Below, one piece after another: positions 35,318-45,086 of a stretch of DNA of 64,000 nt (positions are counted from its first letter, which is position 1; each line of letters begins with the position of its first letter). The notes beneath the pieces are model-generated. The model was not told the origin of the DNA, made no database searches, and saw only the letters and a program-made list of their open reading frames with translations. The DNA comes from an uncultured PS1 clade bacterium (GTDB lineage: Bacteria; Pseudomonadota; Alphaproteobacteria; RS24): positions 56,153 to 120,152 of the forward strand of contig CACNWB010000002.1 of NCBI GenBank assembly GCA_902624095.1, written 5' to 3'. A program made the position numbers and the translations under genes.

Positions 35318-35635
35318 ATGATGAGCACGATCAAACCGACAACATCGCAAGCGGTCTCGATGCGCCAGCAGGTGCTGGACAATGCCGCGGCAGCTTTGGG
35401 TAAGGAAAACGAAGGGCCGAGTTTCAGCGAACGTATGGGTGGCGCGGTACGCGAAGTTGCCAACTCCCAAAACGCCAGTGCCGCACTTACCCGCGCTTAT
35501 GAGATGGGCGAAGTGCAGGATCTGTCGAAAGTTATGGTTTCGCAACAGGTTTCATCGCTGGGCTTTCAGATGGTTCTGAATGTGCGGAACAAAATGTTGA
35601 GTGCCTACAAGGATATTATGAACATGCCGGTCTGA
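35318..35635 (+). CDS. fliE: Hook-basal body protein FliE
   Basis: A 105-aa protein, normal FliE length. It has a long helix (PSFSERMGGAVREVANSQNAS) and the C-terminal signature DLSKVMVSQQVSSLGFQMVLNVRNKMLSAYKDIMNMPV. FliE joins the MS ring to the rod and is the first axial protein exported. Start ATG 35318 (a second ATG follows at once) with GGAG just before. It lies 7 bp after fleT. Confidence 0.95.
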   Translation: MMSTIKPTTSQAVSMRQQVLDNAAAALGKENEGPSFSERMGGAVREVANSQNASAALTRAYEMGEVQDLSKVMVSQQVSSLGFQMVLNVRNKMLSAYKDIMNMPV

Positions 35636-35684
35636 CGCGAATGTGACCGCTTGGAAAACAAGATTTTAGGGATAGGAAATTAAA

Positions 35685-37406
35685 ATGTCTGAAACAGTAG
35701 ATATGAGAAGCGGCGAGAACGCTGTTGTGACGGCTGAGGGTGGTGCCCGAAACATGCTCTCCACCGTGCGCAAGTTTTTTGACGAACCGAGCGTGCAGCG
35801 CTCGATCCCGACGGCGGCGGCAGCGCTGGTGGTGTTTTTTGGTTTGATGGCCTATCTGTTTTTGCAACAGCCTGAGCGGACAACGCTTTATGCGTCACTT
35901 CCCGAAAATGAGAAGGCGCGTATTGTTGATGCGCTTAAAAACGCGAGTGTTGATGTGGCGTTGGATCCGAGTTCAGGTGAAGTGCTGGTGCCAACCAATG
36001 ATTTTCACCGGTCGCGCATTTTACTGGCGGCGCAGGGTCTTCCGGCGTCGATGCCGGATGGCTATAAACAGCTTGAGGACATGCCGATGGGCACCAGCAG
36101 GTCGGTTGAAAATATGCGTCTCAAACAGTCCCAGGAAATTGAGCTGGCACGCTCCATCACCGAGATCGACTCCATTGTCTCGACGCGCGTGCATTTGGCG
36201 ATCCCTGAAAAATCGGTTTTTGTCCGGAGCAATCCGGAACCGACCGCCTCTGTCATGGTGCAGATGGCAAATGGGCGCGTACTGGGCCGCCAGCAGGTCG
36301 ACGCCATTGTGCATCTTGTATCCTCATCCGTGCCGGGCATGCCCAAGCAAAATGTCACCATTATTGACCAGAATGGAAGCTTGCTGTCACAAGGCAATTC
36401 CGATGTGGCAGGGCGTTTGAGCGACAGTGAGCTTGAATATCGCATGCGTCTGGAAAATATTTACCGTATGCGCATAGTGTCATTGGTCACGCCGATTGTC
36501 GGTGCCGGCAATGTCAACGCGCAGGTCAATCTCGATATTGATTTCACCCGAAGTGAACTAACGGAGGAAAAAGTTGACCCGCAGGGCAATGCATTGCGCA
36601 GTGAACAGCTTTCATCTGACGAAACCACCGAACGACGCGCACGGGGCATTCCAGGCGCCGTTGCTAATACGCCGCCGTCAGAAACAGAGCTGGCGGATAT
36701 TCAGGAACAACAAGAAGGGGGTGATGGCCCGTCTACACGGACGAAATCTACCAATGAAGTTCGCAATTACGAGGTGAGCCGCGTTATTTCTACAACCCAA
36801 AACCCTTCTAATCAGATTGCGCGTGTCTTTGCATCTGTTCTCGTGAGTGATCAGGAAATCGTAAACCCCGAAACGGGCTTAGCGGAAACCCAGCCTCTGC
36901 CGCAGGAAAAGCTGGATGAAATCCGCGAGTTAGTAAGAAATGCTATTGGCATTGACGATGAACGTGGTGATAATCTTACTGTGTCGAGCGCGCCATTTGT
37001 CGGTGCGGTCGCAGGAGAGCGTGTTGAGTGGTATGAGCAGCCCTGGTTCGAGGACGTATCCCAGCAAATTTTTACCATTCTAACACTGGCGATTGTAGCG
37101 CTTGGCGTAATCCGTCCGCTTCTGAACCGCATTCTGGTTCCGGTAAGCGCCGGTGAACCTGGCTTAATGGTTGTCGGAGAGCCACAGGATGAAAGTGAGT
37201 CAGTTGAAGTGAGTGAAGGCGAGTCGCTAGAAGACATCAAAGCCAAATTGAAGCCGAAGAAACAGAGCATTTCGGCTGACATGTTGGACACAGCCAATTC
37301 TTATGACGATAAAGTGGCAGTTATCCGACTTATTGTCGGCGAAGAGTCCGGCCGAGTGTCTAACGTCTTTAGGGCCATGATGCGGTCTGAAACAACCAAT
37401 GAGTAA
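35685..37406 (+). CDS. fliF: MS-ring protein FliF
   Basis: A 573-aa membrane ring protein with two membrane helices (about 45-67 and 462-480). The periplasmic ring-building domains contain TTLYASLPENEKARIVDALK and STRVHLAIPEKSVFVR. A charged C-terminal tail ends in VIRLIVGEESGRVSNVFRAMM, the FliG-binding segment. It forms the MS ring and base of the export gate. TAGGGATAGGA precedes ATG 35685. Confidence 0.96.
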   Translation: MSETVDMRSGENAVVTAEGGARNMLSTVRKFFDEPSVQRSIPTAAAALVVFFGLMAYLFLQQPERTTLYASLPENEKARIVDALKNASVDVALDPSSGEVLVPTNDFHRSRILLAAQGLPASMPDGYKQLEDMPMGTSRSVENMRLKQSQEIELARSITEIDSIVSTRVHLAIPEKSVFVRSNPEPTASVMVQMANGRVLGRQQVDAIVHLVSSSVPGMPKQNVTIIDQNGSLLSQGNSDVAGRLSDSELEYRMRLENIYRMRIVSLVTPIVGAGNVNAQVNLDIDFTRSELTEEKVDPQGNALRSEQLSSDETTERRARGIPGAVANTPPSETELADIQEQQEGGDGPSTRTKSTNEVRNYEVSRVISTTQNPSNQIARVFASVLVSDQEIVNPETGLAETQPLPQEKLDEIRELVRNAIGIDDERGDNLTVSSAPFVGAVAGERVEWYEQPWFEDVSQQIFTILTLAIVALGVIRPLLNRILVPVSAGEPGLMVVGEPQDESESVEVSEGESLEDIKAKLKPKKQSISADMLDTANSYDDKVAVIRLIVGEESGRVSNVFRAMMRSETTNE

Positions 37407-37438
37407 GCGGCGCATAATTAGCGTTAAGGAGCAAAATC

Positions 37439-38482
37439 ATGGCTGATACACAGGCAACAGACGGCGAAGAAAACACCAACCCTTTTGAAGCGCTTACGGG
37501 CACTCAGAAGTCGGCAATTTTAATGATGCTATTGGGGGAAGAAGAAGCGTCTGAAATCATTCGCAATCTTTCACCAAAGGAAGTCCAGCATCTGGGCAGT
37601 GCCATGTACTCGGTGCAGGGGCTGGATCAGGAAACCGTCAACAAGGTTCTCGACGAATTTCTTGAGATTATCAAGGAGCAAACAAGCCTTGGCTTGGGCT
37701 CGGACAGCTATATCAGAAATGTGATGACCAAGGCGTTGGGTAATGACAAAGCCCAGTCAGTTCTGGGTCGCATCACACCGATGAGCAGCAATCGACCGAT
37801 CGAAATTCTGGATTGGATGGATGCGCGCGCAATTGCCGAAATGGTGCTGGACGAACATCCACAAATCATTTCCTTGATTGTTTCATACCTTGAGCCATCT
37901 GTTGGTGCCGACGTGATGAATATGCTGCCGGTTGATTTGCAAGCCGATGTCATTCGGCGTGTTGCCACGCTCGAAACGGTTCAGCCGGACGCCTTGCGCG
38001 AATTGGAAGTGGTAATGCAGCAAAAATTTGCTGCCAATACCAGTCTCCGCGCCTCGCAAGTTGGCGGCGTAAAAGCTGCTGCTGCGCTAATGAACTTTAC
38101 CCAGCAGGACACTGAACAACGCATCATGAAAGTGCTTGGAAAGGATGACAAGGATCTGATGCAGGCGATTCAGGAAAATATGTTCTTGTTTGAAAACTTG
38201 ATCGAATCTGACGACCGGTCTCTGCAAACCCTGCTACGCAGTGTCGAGACGGAAGACATTGTGGTGGCTATGAAAGGAGCCGATGAGGCTCTGCGCGATA
38301 AGCTGTTCGCCTGCATGTCCAGCCGTGCCGCTGCCAATATTATGGATGAGATGGAAGCCCTTGGCCCGGTACGCTTGACGGAAGTTCAGGATGCGCAAAA
38401 AGCCATTATTAATGTCGCCCGCCGCCTGTCGGATGAAGGCGCCATTGTGCTGGCTGGACGCGGCGGCGATGATTTTGTCTGA
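37439..38482 (+). CDS. fliG: Flagellar motor switch protein FliG
   Basis: A 347-aa C-ring protein. The N-terminal domain reads GTQKSAILMMLLGEEEASEI; the middle domain has VLDEHPQIISLIVSYL (the EHPQ motif, normally EHPQT). The C-terminal torque helix with alternating charges is FENLIESDDRSLQTLLRSVETEDIVVAMKGADEALRDKLF. It couples the stator (PomA-like, 52 kb) to the rotor. GGAG lies 7 bp before ATG 37439. Confidence 0.96.
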   Translation: MADTQATDGEENTNPFEALTGTQKSAILMMLLGEEEASEIIRNLSPKEVQHLGSAMYSVQGLDQETVNKVLDEFLEIIKEQTSLGLGSDSYIRNVMTKALGNDKAQSVLGRITPMSSNRPIEILDWMDARAIAEMVLDEHPQIISLIVSYLEPSVGADVMNMLPVDLQADVIRRVATLETVQPDALRELEVVMQQKFAANTSLRASQVGGVKAAAALMNFTQQDTEQRIMKVLGKDDKDLMQAIQENMFLFENLIESDDRSLQTLLRSVETEDIVVAMKGADEALRDKLFACMSSRAAANIMDEMEALGPVRLTEVQDAQKAIINVARRLSDEGAIVLAGRGGDDFV

Positions 38483-38501
38483 TCCGCACAGGCCGTGATA
38501 C

Positions 38502-39581
38502 ATGAGTGATACGATGAACGAAACGCATATTCACGATCCGCGCCCACTTGCGCGCAGCGAGATCGAAAGCGTGCTTCAGATGTCGCGCGAAACGGCTTAT
38601 GTGCCGAGTAAAGGCAGGCCGGGCATAAAGGATAAGAGTTTCGTGAAACGTCCGTTGGTCGATATCGCGCAGGCGGCTGACGCCCCGGTGACGCTCGACA
38701 TATCGGAAGTATCAAACATGTCGCCAACACCGACAATACCGGAAGAAGCCGAGAGCGAGAAAAATCCGGGACCAGAAAGTAAACCGAAACCCGCAAATTT
38801 TGATTCGGGTGCTGACGAAAGCATCGCAATACCTGAGCGCGCAGCCGCCGGCGACACAGACTTGGCATCGGGTGAAACACCTGCCAGTGGTGAAGACATC
38901 GAGGCCACTGCCGAAGGTGAAAAAAATACCCCATCGCCCGCCTTTGAACCGACGTCGGTTGCGCAAGCCGAAATACCCATTGATGCCGAAATTCAAGATC
39001 GTATTGATGAAGCCTATGCGCGAGGTCTTTCTGAAGGCGACAGCCAAGCGCGTCAACGGCTGGAAGATGGTTGTCAACGTCTTGAAATACTCGCGAGCGG
39101 TCTGATGGGGCAAGATGCGCTTGATACGAAAGAACTTGGACGGCATATCGAAGAAACGGTAATGCGTCTGGCGAGTCTGCGCGCTGGTTATGCGATTAAG
39201 GATTTGCCGGGCCCTTTTGCGGAGATTGTTGAGCAGCTTGTCCAACGCATCTCAAAAGAGGCCGATGGTGGCACATTGCATCTCAACCCGTCAGACCTCG
39301 CTGTCGTTCAGCCGCTTCTGGAGAACCGCGACAGCTTCGGTCAAATCGGCTTCAAGGCGGATGATTCCATTATGCCGGGCGATATTCGCGTGTCGGTCGG
39401 TTCGGCCGGGGCCGAAGACAGGCTCAGCAGACGCGCCGGCCTTAGCGCGGAAGATGGGGGCGAAGGAACGGAGTTTTACGAGGTTGGACGCCTCATGCGC
39501 AGTTTGCTGGATGAAACACCAAACGATACTCCGAACAATGCGCCCAACGATACGCCGGAGACAGACGGAGAACCGCTATGA
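38502..39581 (+). CDS. fliH: Flagellar export ATPase regulator FliH
   Basis: A 359-aa protein, longer than the usual 200-260 because of a Pro/Glu/Ala-rich disordered stretch at about 60-160. The C-terminal part is FliH-like: EAYARGLSEGDSQARQRLEDG (a GxxxG-containing coiled coil), then EETVMRLASLRAGYAI and ADGGTLHLNPSDLAVVQPLL. FliH binds and restrains FliI and brings it to the C ring. It overlaps fliI by 4 bp. The call combines this motif and the fixed fliG-H-I order. Confidence 0.88.
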   Translation: MSDTMNETHIHDPRPLARSEIESVLQMSRETAYVPSKGRPGIKDKSFVKRPLVDIAQAADAPVTLDISEVSNMSPTPTIPEEAESEKNPGPESKPKPANFDSGADESIAIPERAAAGDTDLASGETPASGEDIEATAEGEKNTPSPAFEPTSVAQAEIPIDAEIQDRIDEAYARGLSEGDSQARQRLEDGCQRLEILASGLMGQDALDTKELGRHIEETVMRLASLRAGYAIKDLPGPFAEIVEQLVQRISKEADGGTLHLNPSDLAVVQPLLENRDSFGQIGFKADDSIMPGDIRVSVGSAGAEDRLSRRAGLSAEDGGEGTEFYEVGRLMRSLLDETPNDTPNNAPNDTPETDGEPL

Positions 39582-40906
39582 CTGCGTTAAACGCATCACT
39601 GGGTGGACGCCTTGACGCAATGCAACTTGCGAGGCCTGTCGAACTGACCGGTCGGGTCAACCGTCATGACGGACATTTGTTGGCCTGCGACGGGTTTCCG
39701 GTGAGCGTGGGGGCAGTTTGCGCGATTGAAACCGATACCGGCACACCGGCCCTCGCGGAAATTATCGGCTTCGATAGCGGGCAAAACCTGATGTCACTTT
39801 ATGATATCAATGCGCGCGTGCGTCTTGGCGCGCGGGTAAGCCTACGCGATGAGGGCAGGGACATCCAAGTCGGTCCCGAAGTGCTGGGACGTGTTGTGGA
39901 TGCACTGGGCCGCCCCCTGGATAATCGACCTCTGCCGCCAATGGCCGATCGCTGGCCGCTGAGCGGCAAGGAAATTAATCCTTTGGCGCGCGACCCGGTT
40001 GCAAGTCCACTGGATGTGGGCGTGCGCGTCATCAATAGTTGCCTGACGGTTGGGCGCGGCCAACGCCTCGGCATTATTGCCGGCTCCGGTGTCGGTAAAT
40101 CCGTGCTTTTGAGCATGATGAGCCGGTTTACCGAGGCCGATATAGTCGTTGTCGGCTTGATTGGCGAGCGTGGCCGCGAGGTCGGCAATTTTGTTCAAAT
40201 GGTCATGACGCCCGAAGCGCGGAGCAAAACGGTTATTGTTGCCGTGCCCGCCGACCGTTCACCACTTTTGCGGATTCGCGGTGCCGAACGTGCAACGTCG
40301 ATTGCCGAATATTTCCGCGATCAGGGCAAAAATGTTTTGCTAATTATGGACTCGTTGACCCGCGTGGCGCATGCGCGCCGTGAGATCGGTTTGGCATTGG
40401 GTGAACAACCAACCTCCAAAGGCTATCCGCCATCAGTGATTTCCATGATCCCGCAGCTTGTTGAACGCTCTGGTACCGGTGTGTCGGGTGCTGGCTCAAT
40501 CACGTCCTTTTACACGGTTTTGGCTGATGGCGACGATACCAATGACCCAGTGGTCGACGCTGCGCGCGCGATTTTAGACGGGCATATTGTACTATCGCGC
40601 GAACAGGCCCAGTTGGGCATTTATCCAGCAGTTGATTTGCCGGCCTCAATCAGCCGTGTGGCGGCTGATATTTCCGGCGACGCGCATACCGCCGCCGTTC
40701 GCCAGTTTCGCCGCCTTGTGTCACTTTATCAGGAAAACCGCGATTTGGTGATGATGGGCGGCTATGTTCAGGGGCAGGATGCCGACCTTGATGAGGCACT
40801 GCAAATGTGGCCGCAACTCGTTGAACATATTATGCAGCCGGAAACGCAAAAGGCCGATTTTGAGAGCAGCAGAAACGCTCTTCTGGCTTTGTTGGGAGGC
40901 AATTGA
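39578..40906 (+). CDS. fliI: Flagellum-specific export ATPase FliI
   Basis: A 442-aa F1-beta-like ATPase. Walker A GSGVGKSVLLS, Walker B VLLIMDSLTRVAHARREI, and family stretches GLIGERGREVGNFVQ and PPSVISMIPQLVERSG. It unfolds and delivers chaperone-bound substrates to the export gate. Translationally coupled to fliH (ATGA). Length and motifs match the family exactly. Confidence 0.97.
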   Translation: MTALNASLGGRLDAMQLARPVELTGRVNRHDGHLLACDGFPVSVGAVCAIETDTGTPALAEIIGFDSGQNLMSLYDINARVRLGARVSLRDEGRDIQVGPEVLGRVVDALGRPLDNRPLPPMADRWPLSGKEINPLARDPVASPLDVGVRVINSCLTVGRGQRLGIIAGSGVGKSVLLSMMSRFTEADIVVVGLIGERGREVGNFVQMVMTPEARSKTVIVAVPADRSPLLRIRGAERATSIAEYFRDQGKNVLLIMDSLTRVAHARREIGLALGEQPTSKGYPPSVISMIPQLVERSGTGVSGAGSITSFYTVLADGDDTNDPVVDAARAILDGHIVLSREQAQLGIYPAVDLPASISRVAADISGDAHTAAVRQFRRLVSLYQENRDLVMMGGYVQGQDADLDEALQMWPQLVEHIMQPETQKADFESSRNALLALLGGN

Positions 40907-40915
40907 GCTTAAATT

Positions 40916-41341
40916 ATGACGCCTCCTCGCGAAAAAATTTTCGAAAAAGTCGCCCTTAAACAGCGTCTGGATGTCATGCGAAAGTCCCGCAGTCTGGCTG
41001 TTTTGCGCGAGGAACTGCAAAAAACCGAGAGCTTGTGCGAGCAGCTTGAAGGTATTTTGAAAGATATTATGGCGCACACCGGCGAACAGAGCGTTGCCAA
41101 CTTGCGCGCCGATAGCTGGTACCGATCTAATGTGCTGGAACAGTTAAAAACGCTGGAAAACCGCGGTCAATTCTTGCGTACCGAAATTCACGATGCCAAT
41201 AGGGAACTCGCCAAAGCGCGCCGCAAAGAGACCCGCGCCCATGATGCGGCAAAAATTCAAAAACGCTTGCGATTGGAAAAAGCCGAGCGAAAGCGGGAAT
41301 CTGAGTTACCCTTGCGTAACCGCCGCGGCGTGATACTTTAA
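40916..41341 (+). CDS. fliJ: Flagellar export stalk protein FliJ
   Basis: A 141-aa coiled-coil protein directly after fliI. Heptad-like helices run almost end to end (SRSLAVLREELQKTESLCEQLEGIL; LENRGQFLRTEIHDANRELAKARRKETRA), as in FliJ, the central stalk of the FliI ring. FliJ sequences vary, so the call relies on coiled coil, size and position. It ends the fleT operon; fliK follows behind a separate sigma-54 site. Confidence 0.85.
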   Translation: MTPPREKIFEKVALKQRLDVMRKSRSLAVLREELQKTESLCEQLEGILKDIMAHTGEQSVANLRADSWYRSNVLEQLKTLENRGQFLRTEIHDANRELAKARRKETRAHDAAKIQKRLRLEKAERKRESELPLRNRRGVIL

Positions 41342-41352
41342 AAATGCGCAGT

Positions 41353-41369
41353 CTGGCACCGATTTTGCA
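41353..41369 (+). promoter_or_regulatory. Sigma-54 promoter for fliKLMN
   Basis: CTGGCACCGATTTTGCA: intact TGGCAC and TTGC with GG-N10-GC. The predicted start is near 41380, 34 nt before fliK ATG 41414. Confidence 0.88.
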
Positions 41370-41413
41370 TAGAAAAAGTCGGATGTATGTAACGTGAGTA
41401 AGTAGGTCAGGCA

Positions 41414-42856
41414 ATGACGGAAATCGGGCCAAAAACACAGACACCGGCGCTCATCGGCGACGCTGACACTCGCGCGGCAAATGATCCGTTCGCCTTTTTG
41501 TCGGTGGGCGGTTTTGAGAATTTATTAGATTCTGAAATGATCGCCGCAATGATGGGCGGTGTATCATTGGAGGCCTCTGATGTGTCTTTTGGCGAGGATA
41601 TGGGCGCAGGCGACGACGAAGAAACGCCGCTCGCCGCCGCTCAGGCCTTGTTGGCACTGGCTGGAATACATTTGCGCCCCGGCGTAACGCTGACCGCAGC
41701 TGATCCTAAAAAAGCGGCTCAATTTCTGAAAAAAGCCGAAATTCTGGCGATGCGGGCAATGAAAATGGGTGTCGGAGAAAATACGACGGCGCAAAGGTCA
41801 GAGCAGGCGGTTTCCGAGCCGGTCAAAGCACTTTCTTCCAATTTTGCCAGGGCTGATGTGCCTGTTGACGGTGGAAGTGCGGCAACAGGCAAAGTGGTTG
41901 CGGGGATACTCGATAAAAATGTTAATCCGCTGGCGACTGGCAAGCTGCCGACACCGAATAAGACTGGGGGCACAGAAATTTACACGACAGCCAACGCCAA
42001 AACAAATACTGGAATTGACCCTGCGGCCAACGCCAAATTAAATATTGAAATTGACCCTTCAGCTCAAAAAAATAGTGGCAACGACAAGGGCAATAATAGC
42101 AGGGCTGGCGGATATCGGGCACCGGCCACCACTATCAAATTCGTTGATGCCGCAACGGCTCAAGTTGGCGCGACCGCAAATACGGGCTTGAGTTCGGGTG
42201 CTGCAGCTGATACCGAAATGTTTACGGCAAGCGGCCTGCTGGCGGTGCAGATGCGCGCCAAAGGCGAGGTACAAGCCATAGAAACAATGCGGAGTTCAGG
42301 TGTTACTGCGTCTGTATCCGGAGAAGCACCTATGTCTTCGGAAAACGGTTTCACTGGTGGGCGGGAAAATGGCGCGGGCGGCACCGCCAGCACGCAAACT
42401 CCTCTGGCAGGCGGACGAAACACGGCATTGCACCTTGATATGCTTACTAAAGATTGGAACGAAAAATTAGCGCAAACCCTTGAACAGCGCATTTCCGGCG
42501 GCGGCAAGGAAATTGATTTCGTGCTCACACCGAAATCTCTGGGCCGCTTGCGCGTTTCCATGTTGATGATTGAAGGCCAGTTAAGCCTAGCAATTAAAAC
42601 GGATACGGCGATGGCGGCGGCCATGCTTGGCGACGCCGAGAGCCAGCTCGTGCAAATGCTCGAGGCGCGCGATTTGCGCGTTACCAGCTTTGCGGCATCA
42701 ACTTTCGGTCAACCGGGACGACAAAATGACAGTGCTTCGCAAGGACATACGTTTTCCAATGACGAGGGCCGACGCGAAAATGAAGATGATATTGACGCGG
42801 TCGAGCAAGTTTCCGCATTAACGGCCGATGATGACGGCATAAATGTAACGGCTTAG
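41414..42856 (+). CDS. fliK: Hook-length control protein FliK
   Basis: A 480-aa protein. The long N-terminal region (about 1-340) is flexible, Ala/Thr/Gly/Asn-rich and acts as molecular ruler. The conserved C-terminal domain (about 350-430) reads IDFVLTPKSLGRLRVSMLMIEGQLSLAIKTDTAMAAAMLGDAESQLVQMLEARDL, the FliK substrate-switch fold that acts on FlhB. It contains a short internal repeat (TTANAKTNTGIDP / AANAKLNIEIDP, about 190-215). First gene of a sigma-54-driven unit. Confidence 0.9.
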   Translation: MTEIGPKTQTPALIGDADTRAANDPFAFLSVGGFENLLDSEMIAAMMGGVSLEASDVSFGEDMGAGDDEETPLAAAQALLALAGIHLRPGVTLTAADPKKAAQFLKKAEILAMRAMKMGVGENTTAQRSEQAVSEPVKALSSNFARADVPVDGGSAATGKVVAGILDKNVNPLATGKLPTPNKTGGTEIYTTANAKTNTGIDPAANAKLNIEIDPSAQKNSGNDKGNNSRAGGYRAPATTIKFVDAATAQVGATANTGLSSGAAADTEMFTASGLLAVQMRAKGEVQAIETMRSSGVTASVSGEAPMSSENGFTGGRENGAGGTASTQTPLAGGRNTALHLDMLTKDWNEKLAQTLEQRISGGGKEIDFVLTPKSLGRLRVSMLMIEGQLSLAIKTDTAMAAAMLGDAESQLVQMLEARDLRVTSFAASTFGQPGRQNDSASQGHTFSNDEGRRENEDDIDAVEQVSALTADDDGINVTA

Positions 42857-42894
42857 TAATTTTGAGAAGTTTGAATATTTCGTGAGGTATTGAG

Positions 42895-43506
42895 ATGGCT
42901 GATGAAGACAATCAAGGATCGAGCAGACGCACTTTGCTGCTGATTATCGGCGGCGTCGTTGGCGGGGTTGTGCTGGTTGGTTTGGGACTGGGGGTCGGAT
43001 ATATGATCTTTGGTGGCACGCCCAGCAACCCCTCTGCCGAGGTTGAGCAGATTATCGAACGTAGCAATCCACAGGCACAACAGGCCGAGAAACCGGAAAC
43101 AGCAGAAGAGCTTGCCGCAGAAGGTGAAGAGGGCGAAGAGGGCGTTGGTCCCAAGAAAATGCCACGTCTGTCGCCGGACGAACCAGTTTTTTTGACAACC
43201 TATTACGAGTTTCCGGGCAATCTGACGACAAATTTGCGCGGGTCACGCAAATTCATCCAGCTCGGTATCGCCGTTTCCACCCAATATGATGATACCGTGA
43301 TGGAAAATGTCGACGCACACCAGCTCGCGTTGCGTTCGGAAATCCTCACTGCAATGAGTGCGTTCAGCGAAGAAGCGGTTGACGGAATTCAGGGGCGCAC
43401 AAATCTGTCCATTGCTATTCGTGATGCCCTCAATACCAAGCTCGAGCAATTGGAGGGCTTTGGCGGGATTGAAGGCGTTCATTTTTCCAATTTCGTTATT
43501 CAGTAA
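42895..43506 (+). CDS. fliL: Stator-associated basal body protein FliL
   Basis: A 203-aa single-pass membrane protein: short cytoplasmic N-terminus, membrane helix at about 15-40 (LLLIIGGVVGGVVLVGLGLG), an acidic linker (about 60-85), and the FliL periplasmic domain ending in IRDALNTKLEQLEGFGGIEGVHFSNFVIQ. FliL rings surround stator units and support torque. The acidic linker is longer than in enteric FliL, as in polar flagella. Confidence 0.93.
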   Translation: MADEDNQGSSRRTLLLIIGGVVGGVVLVGLGLGVGYMIFGGTPSNPSAEVEQIIERSNPQAQQAEKPETAEELAAEGEEGEEGVGPKKMPRLSPDEPVFLTTYYEFPGNLTTNLRGSRKFIQLGIAVSTQYDDTVMENVDAHQLALRSEILTAMSAFSEEAVDGIQGRTNLSIAIRDALNTKLEQLEGFGGIEGVHFSNFVIQ

Positions 43507-43521
43507 AAGCAGGTTTTAAAC

Positions 43522-44505
43522 GTGTCCTCCCGCAAACTTTCCAGCGACGAAGTCAACGCCCTTATTGAGGGTTTGAATTCTGAGACGACCTCGCAAACCT
43601 CGGCAGCCGATCTTTCGGATGCCGACAATGTGCGTCCGTTCACACTGGGTTCCGACGATCTGACAGTGCTCGGGGACTATTATGCATTGCGGATGATCAA
43701 TGAACGTTTTGCCCGCAACTCGCGGTCGATTTTCCTGCCTATGCTCCGACTACAGCCGCGCATCTCCTCTTTTCCGCCTGAGGTCAAGACGTTTGACGAA
43801 TATTGCAGCGGACTGGAAGGCTTTATGAGCCTGACAACCATGCGTATGGAGGAATTGCGCGGAACGCTGATGCTGGTGTTGGAACCCAATTTCATTGCCA
43901 CCATGACAAATTCCTATTATGGCGGGCCTGCCGAGCCACCAAATTCCAAACGCACAGAATTTACCGACACCGAGACACGGCTGATCGAATTAGTCACCTC
44001 GGGGCTAGCTTCGGTGCTGCAAAACTCCTGGCGCGACCTGATGCCCGTCACGCTGACAGAGATGGGCCGAGAGGTTAACCCGCAATTTGCCGCTTTTGTC
44101 GACGGGTCTGATCTGGTGATTGTGTGTTCTTTTGTCGTTCAGTTGCCTGATCTAGACCCGGTGAACTTTGACATTGTCTATCCGCTGCAAACATTGCGTC
44201 CGATAGCCTCGCAATTGCGCTCGCGCACACAGACGGACTCGTCGGAAGAGGATTTGGGCTGGCGCGGGCGCATGGAACGTGCGGTGCTCAATGTGCCCCT
44301 TGGGCTCGAAGCACGCCTTGCCGAGCCAAGTGTGACCATGACCCAGCTTATTTTTATGAAGCCGGGCGATGTGATACCGATCCAGCTCAATGAAGCGGTG
44401 GAGATATGTCTAGAAGGCCAACCTTTCTATTTGGGCGAAATGGGCGAGGTTGCCGGCCAGTCGGCGATAAATCTGATGAAACGAGCGGAAACGAAATCCG
44501 AATAA
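43522..44505 (+). CDS. fliM: Flagellar motor switch protein FliM
   Basis: A 327-aa C-ring protein. The N-terminal segment LSSDEVNALIEGL is the CheY-binding peptide; the middle CheC-like domain contains RMINERFARNSRSIFLPMLR and FTDTETRLIELVTSGL. The C-terminal SpoA domain ends at QSAINLMKR. The start codon is GTG 43522. No chemotaxis genes are in the window, but the CheY-binding peptide implies that they exist elsewhere. Confidence 0.95.
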   Translation: MSSRKLSSDEVNALIEGLNSETTSQTSAADLSDADNVRPFTLGSDDLTVLGDYYALRMINERFARNSRSIFLPMLRLQPRISSFPPEVKTFDEYCSGLEGFMSLTTMRMEELRGTLMLVLEPNFIATMTNSYYGGPAEPPNSKRTEFTDTETRLIELVTSGLASVLQNSWRDLMPVTLTEMGREVNPQFAAFVDGSDLVIVCSFVVQLPDLDPVNFDIVYPLQTLRPIASQLRSRTQTDSSEEDLGWRGRMERAVLNVPLGLEARLAEPSVTMTQLIFMKPGDVIPIQLNEAVEICLEGQPFYLGEMGEVAGQSAINLMKRAETKSE

Positions 44506-44520
44506 GGACGGAGAGTTGAT

Positions 44521-44898
44521 ATGTCTGAAACTGACGAAACGCAAACACCGGATGAGGCTGAAGCCGTCGAAACTGCGGCGGAAACGCCACCGGAAACGCC
44601 ACCGGCTGTGGAGCCTGCCCGCGAGGGTGAGCGCGCGGGTTTTGAGAACCTGCGCGTGCTGGAAAATATTGAGGTTGAACTGACTGTGGTTGTCGGCTCT
44701 GCCGAAATGAAAATTCGTGACCTGTTGCGCCTGAACGAAGGTTCGGTAATAGAGCTCGATCGATTGGCTGGAGATCCACTTGATATTCTTGCCAATGGCA
44801 CCATTATCGCCAAGGGTGAAGTGGTTATGGTCGGCGAGCGCTTTGGCATTCGTTTCTCGGAAATTGTCGACCCTGAAAAACGGGTTGAAAACATCTAA
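44521..44898 (+). CDS. fliN: Flagellar motor switch protein FliN
   Basis: A 125-aa protein with an acidic disordered N-terminus (about 1-45) and a complete SpoA domain: VELTVVVGSAEMKIRDLLRLNEGSVIELDRLAGDPLDILANG, then EVVMVGERFGIRFSEIV. FliN forms the base of the C ring. GGAGAG precedes ATG 44521. A hairpin lies just after the stop. Confidence 0.96.
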   Translation: MSETDETQTPDEAEAVETAAETPPETPPAVEPAREGERAGFENLRVLENIEVELTVVVGSAEMKIRDLLRLNEGSVIELDRLAGDPLDILANGTIIAKGEVVMVGERFGIRFSEIVDPEKRVENI

Positions 44899-44918
44899 TT
44901 CAAATTGACGGGCTGCGG

Positions 44919-44936
44919 GCGTCAAGCTATTGACGC
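44919..44936 (+). terminator. Hairpin after fliN, possible terminator
   Basis: GCGTCAA-GCTA-TTGACGC, a 7-bp perfect stem with 4-base loop and two further G-T pairs, 20 bp after the fliN stop. The T tract after it is weak and broken, so termination may be partial. It separates fliKLMN from the fliO promoter. Confidence 0.45.
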
Positions 44937-45026
44937 TTCGGCCTTTCTAGCTGTTTGCGGCGTTTTTTTGATTTAAAAATATAATAAAAACAGTACCTTA
45001 TAATTATTTCTGTTTGTAAGTGAGGG

Positions 45027-45043
45027 TTGGCACGCTGTTTGCC
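45027..45043 (+). promoter_or_regulatory. Sigma-54 promoter for fliOPQR-flhB
   Basis: TTGGCACGCTGTTTGCC, full -24/-12 consensus, predicted start near 45054, 33 nt before fliO. It is the only recognisable signal in the 188-bp AT-rich gap after fliN besides the hairpin. Confidence 0.92.
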
Positions 45044-45086
45044 TTTGTCAAGGGCAGGGCATGAACCTGCTTGAGAGGAGACAGCA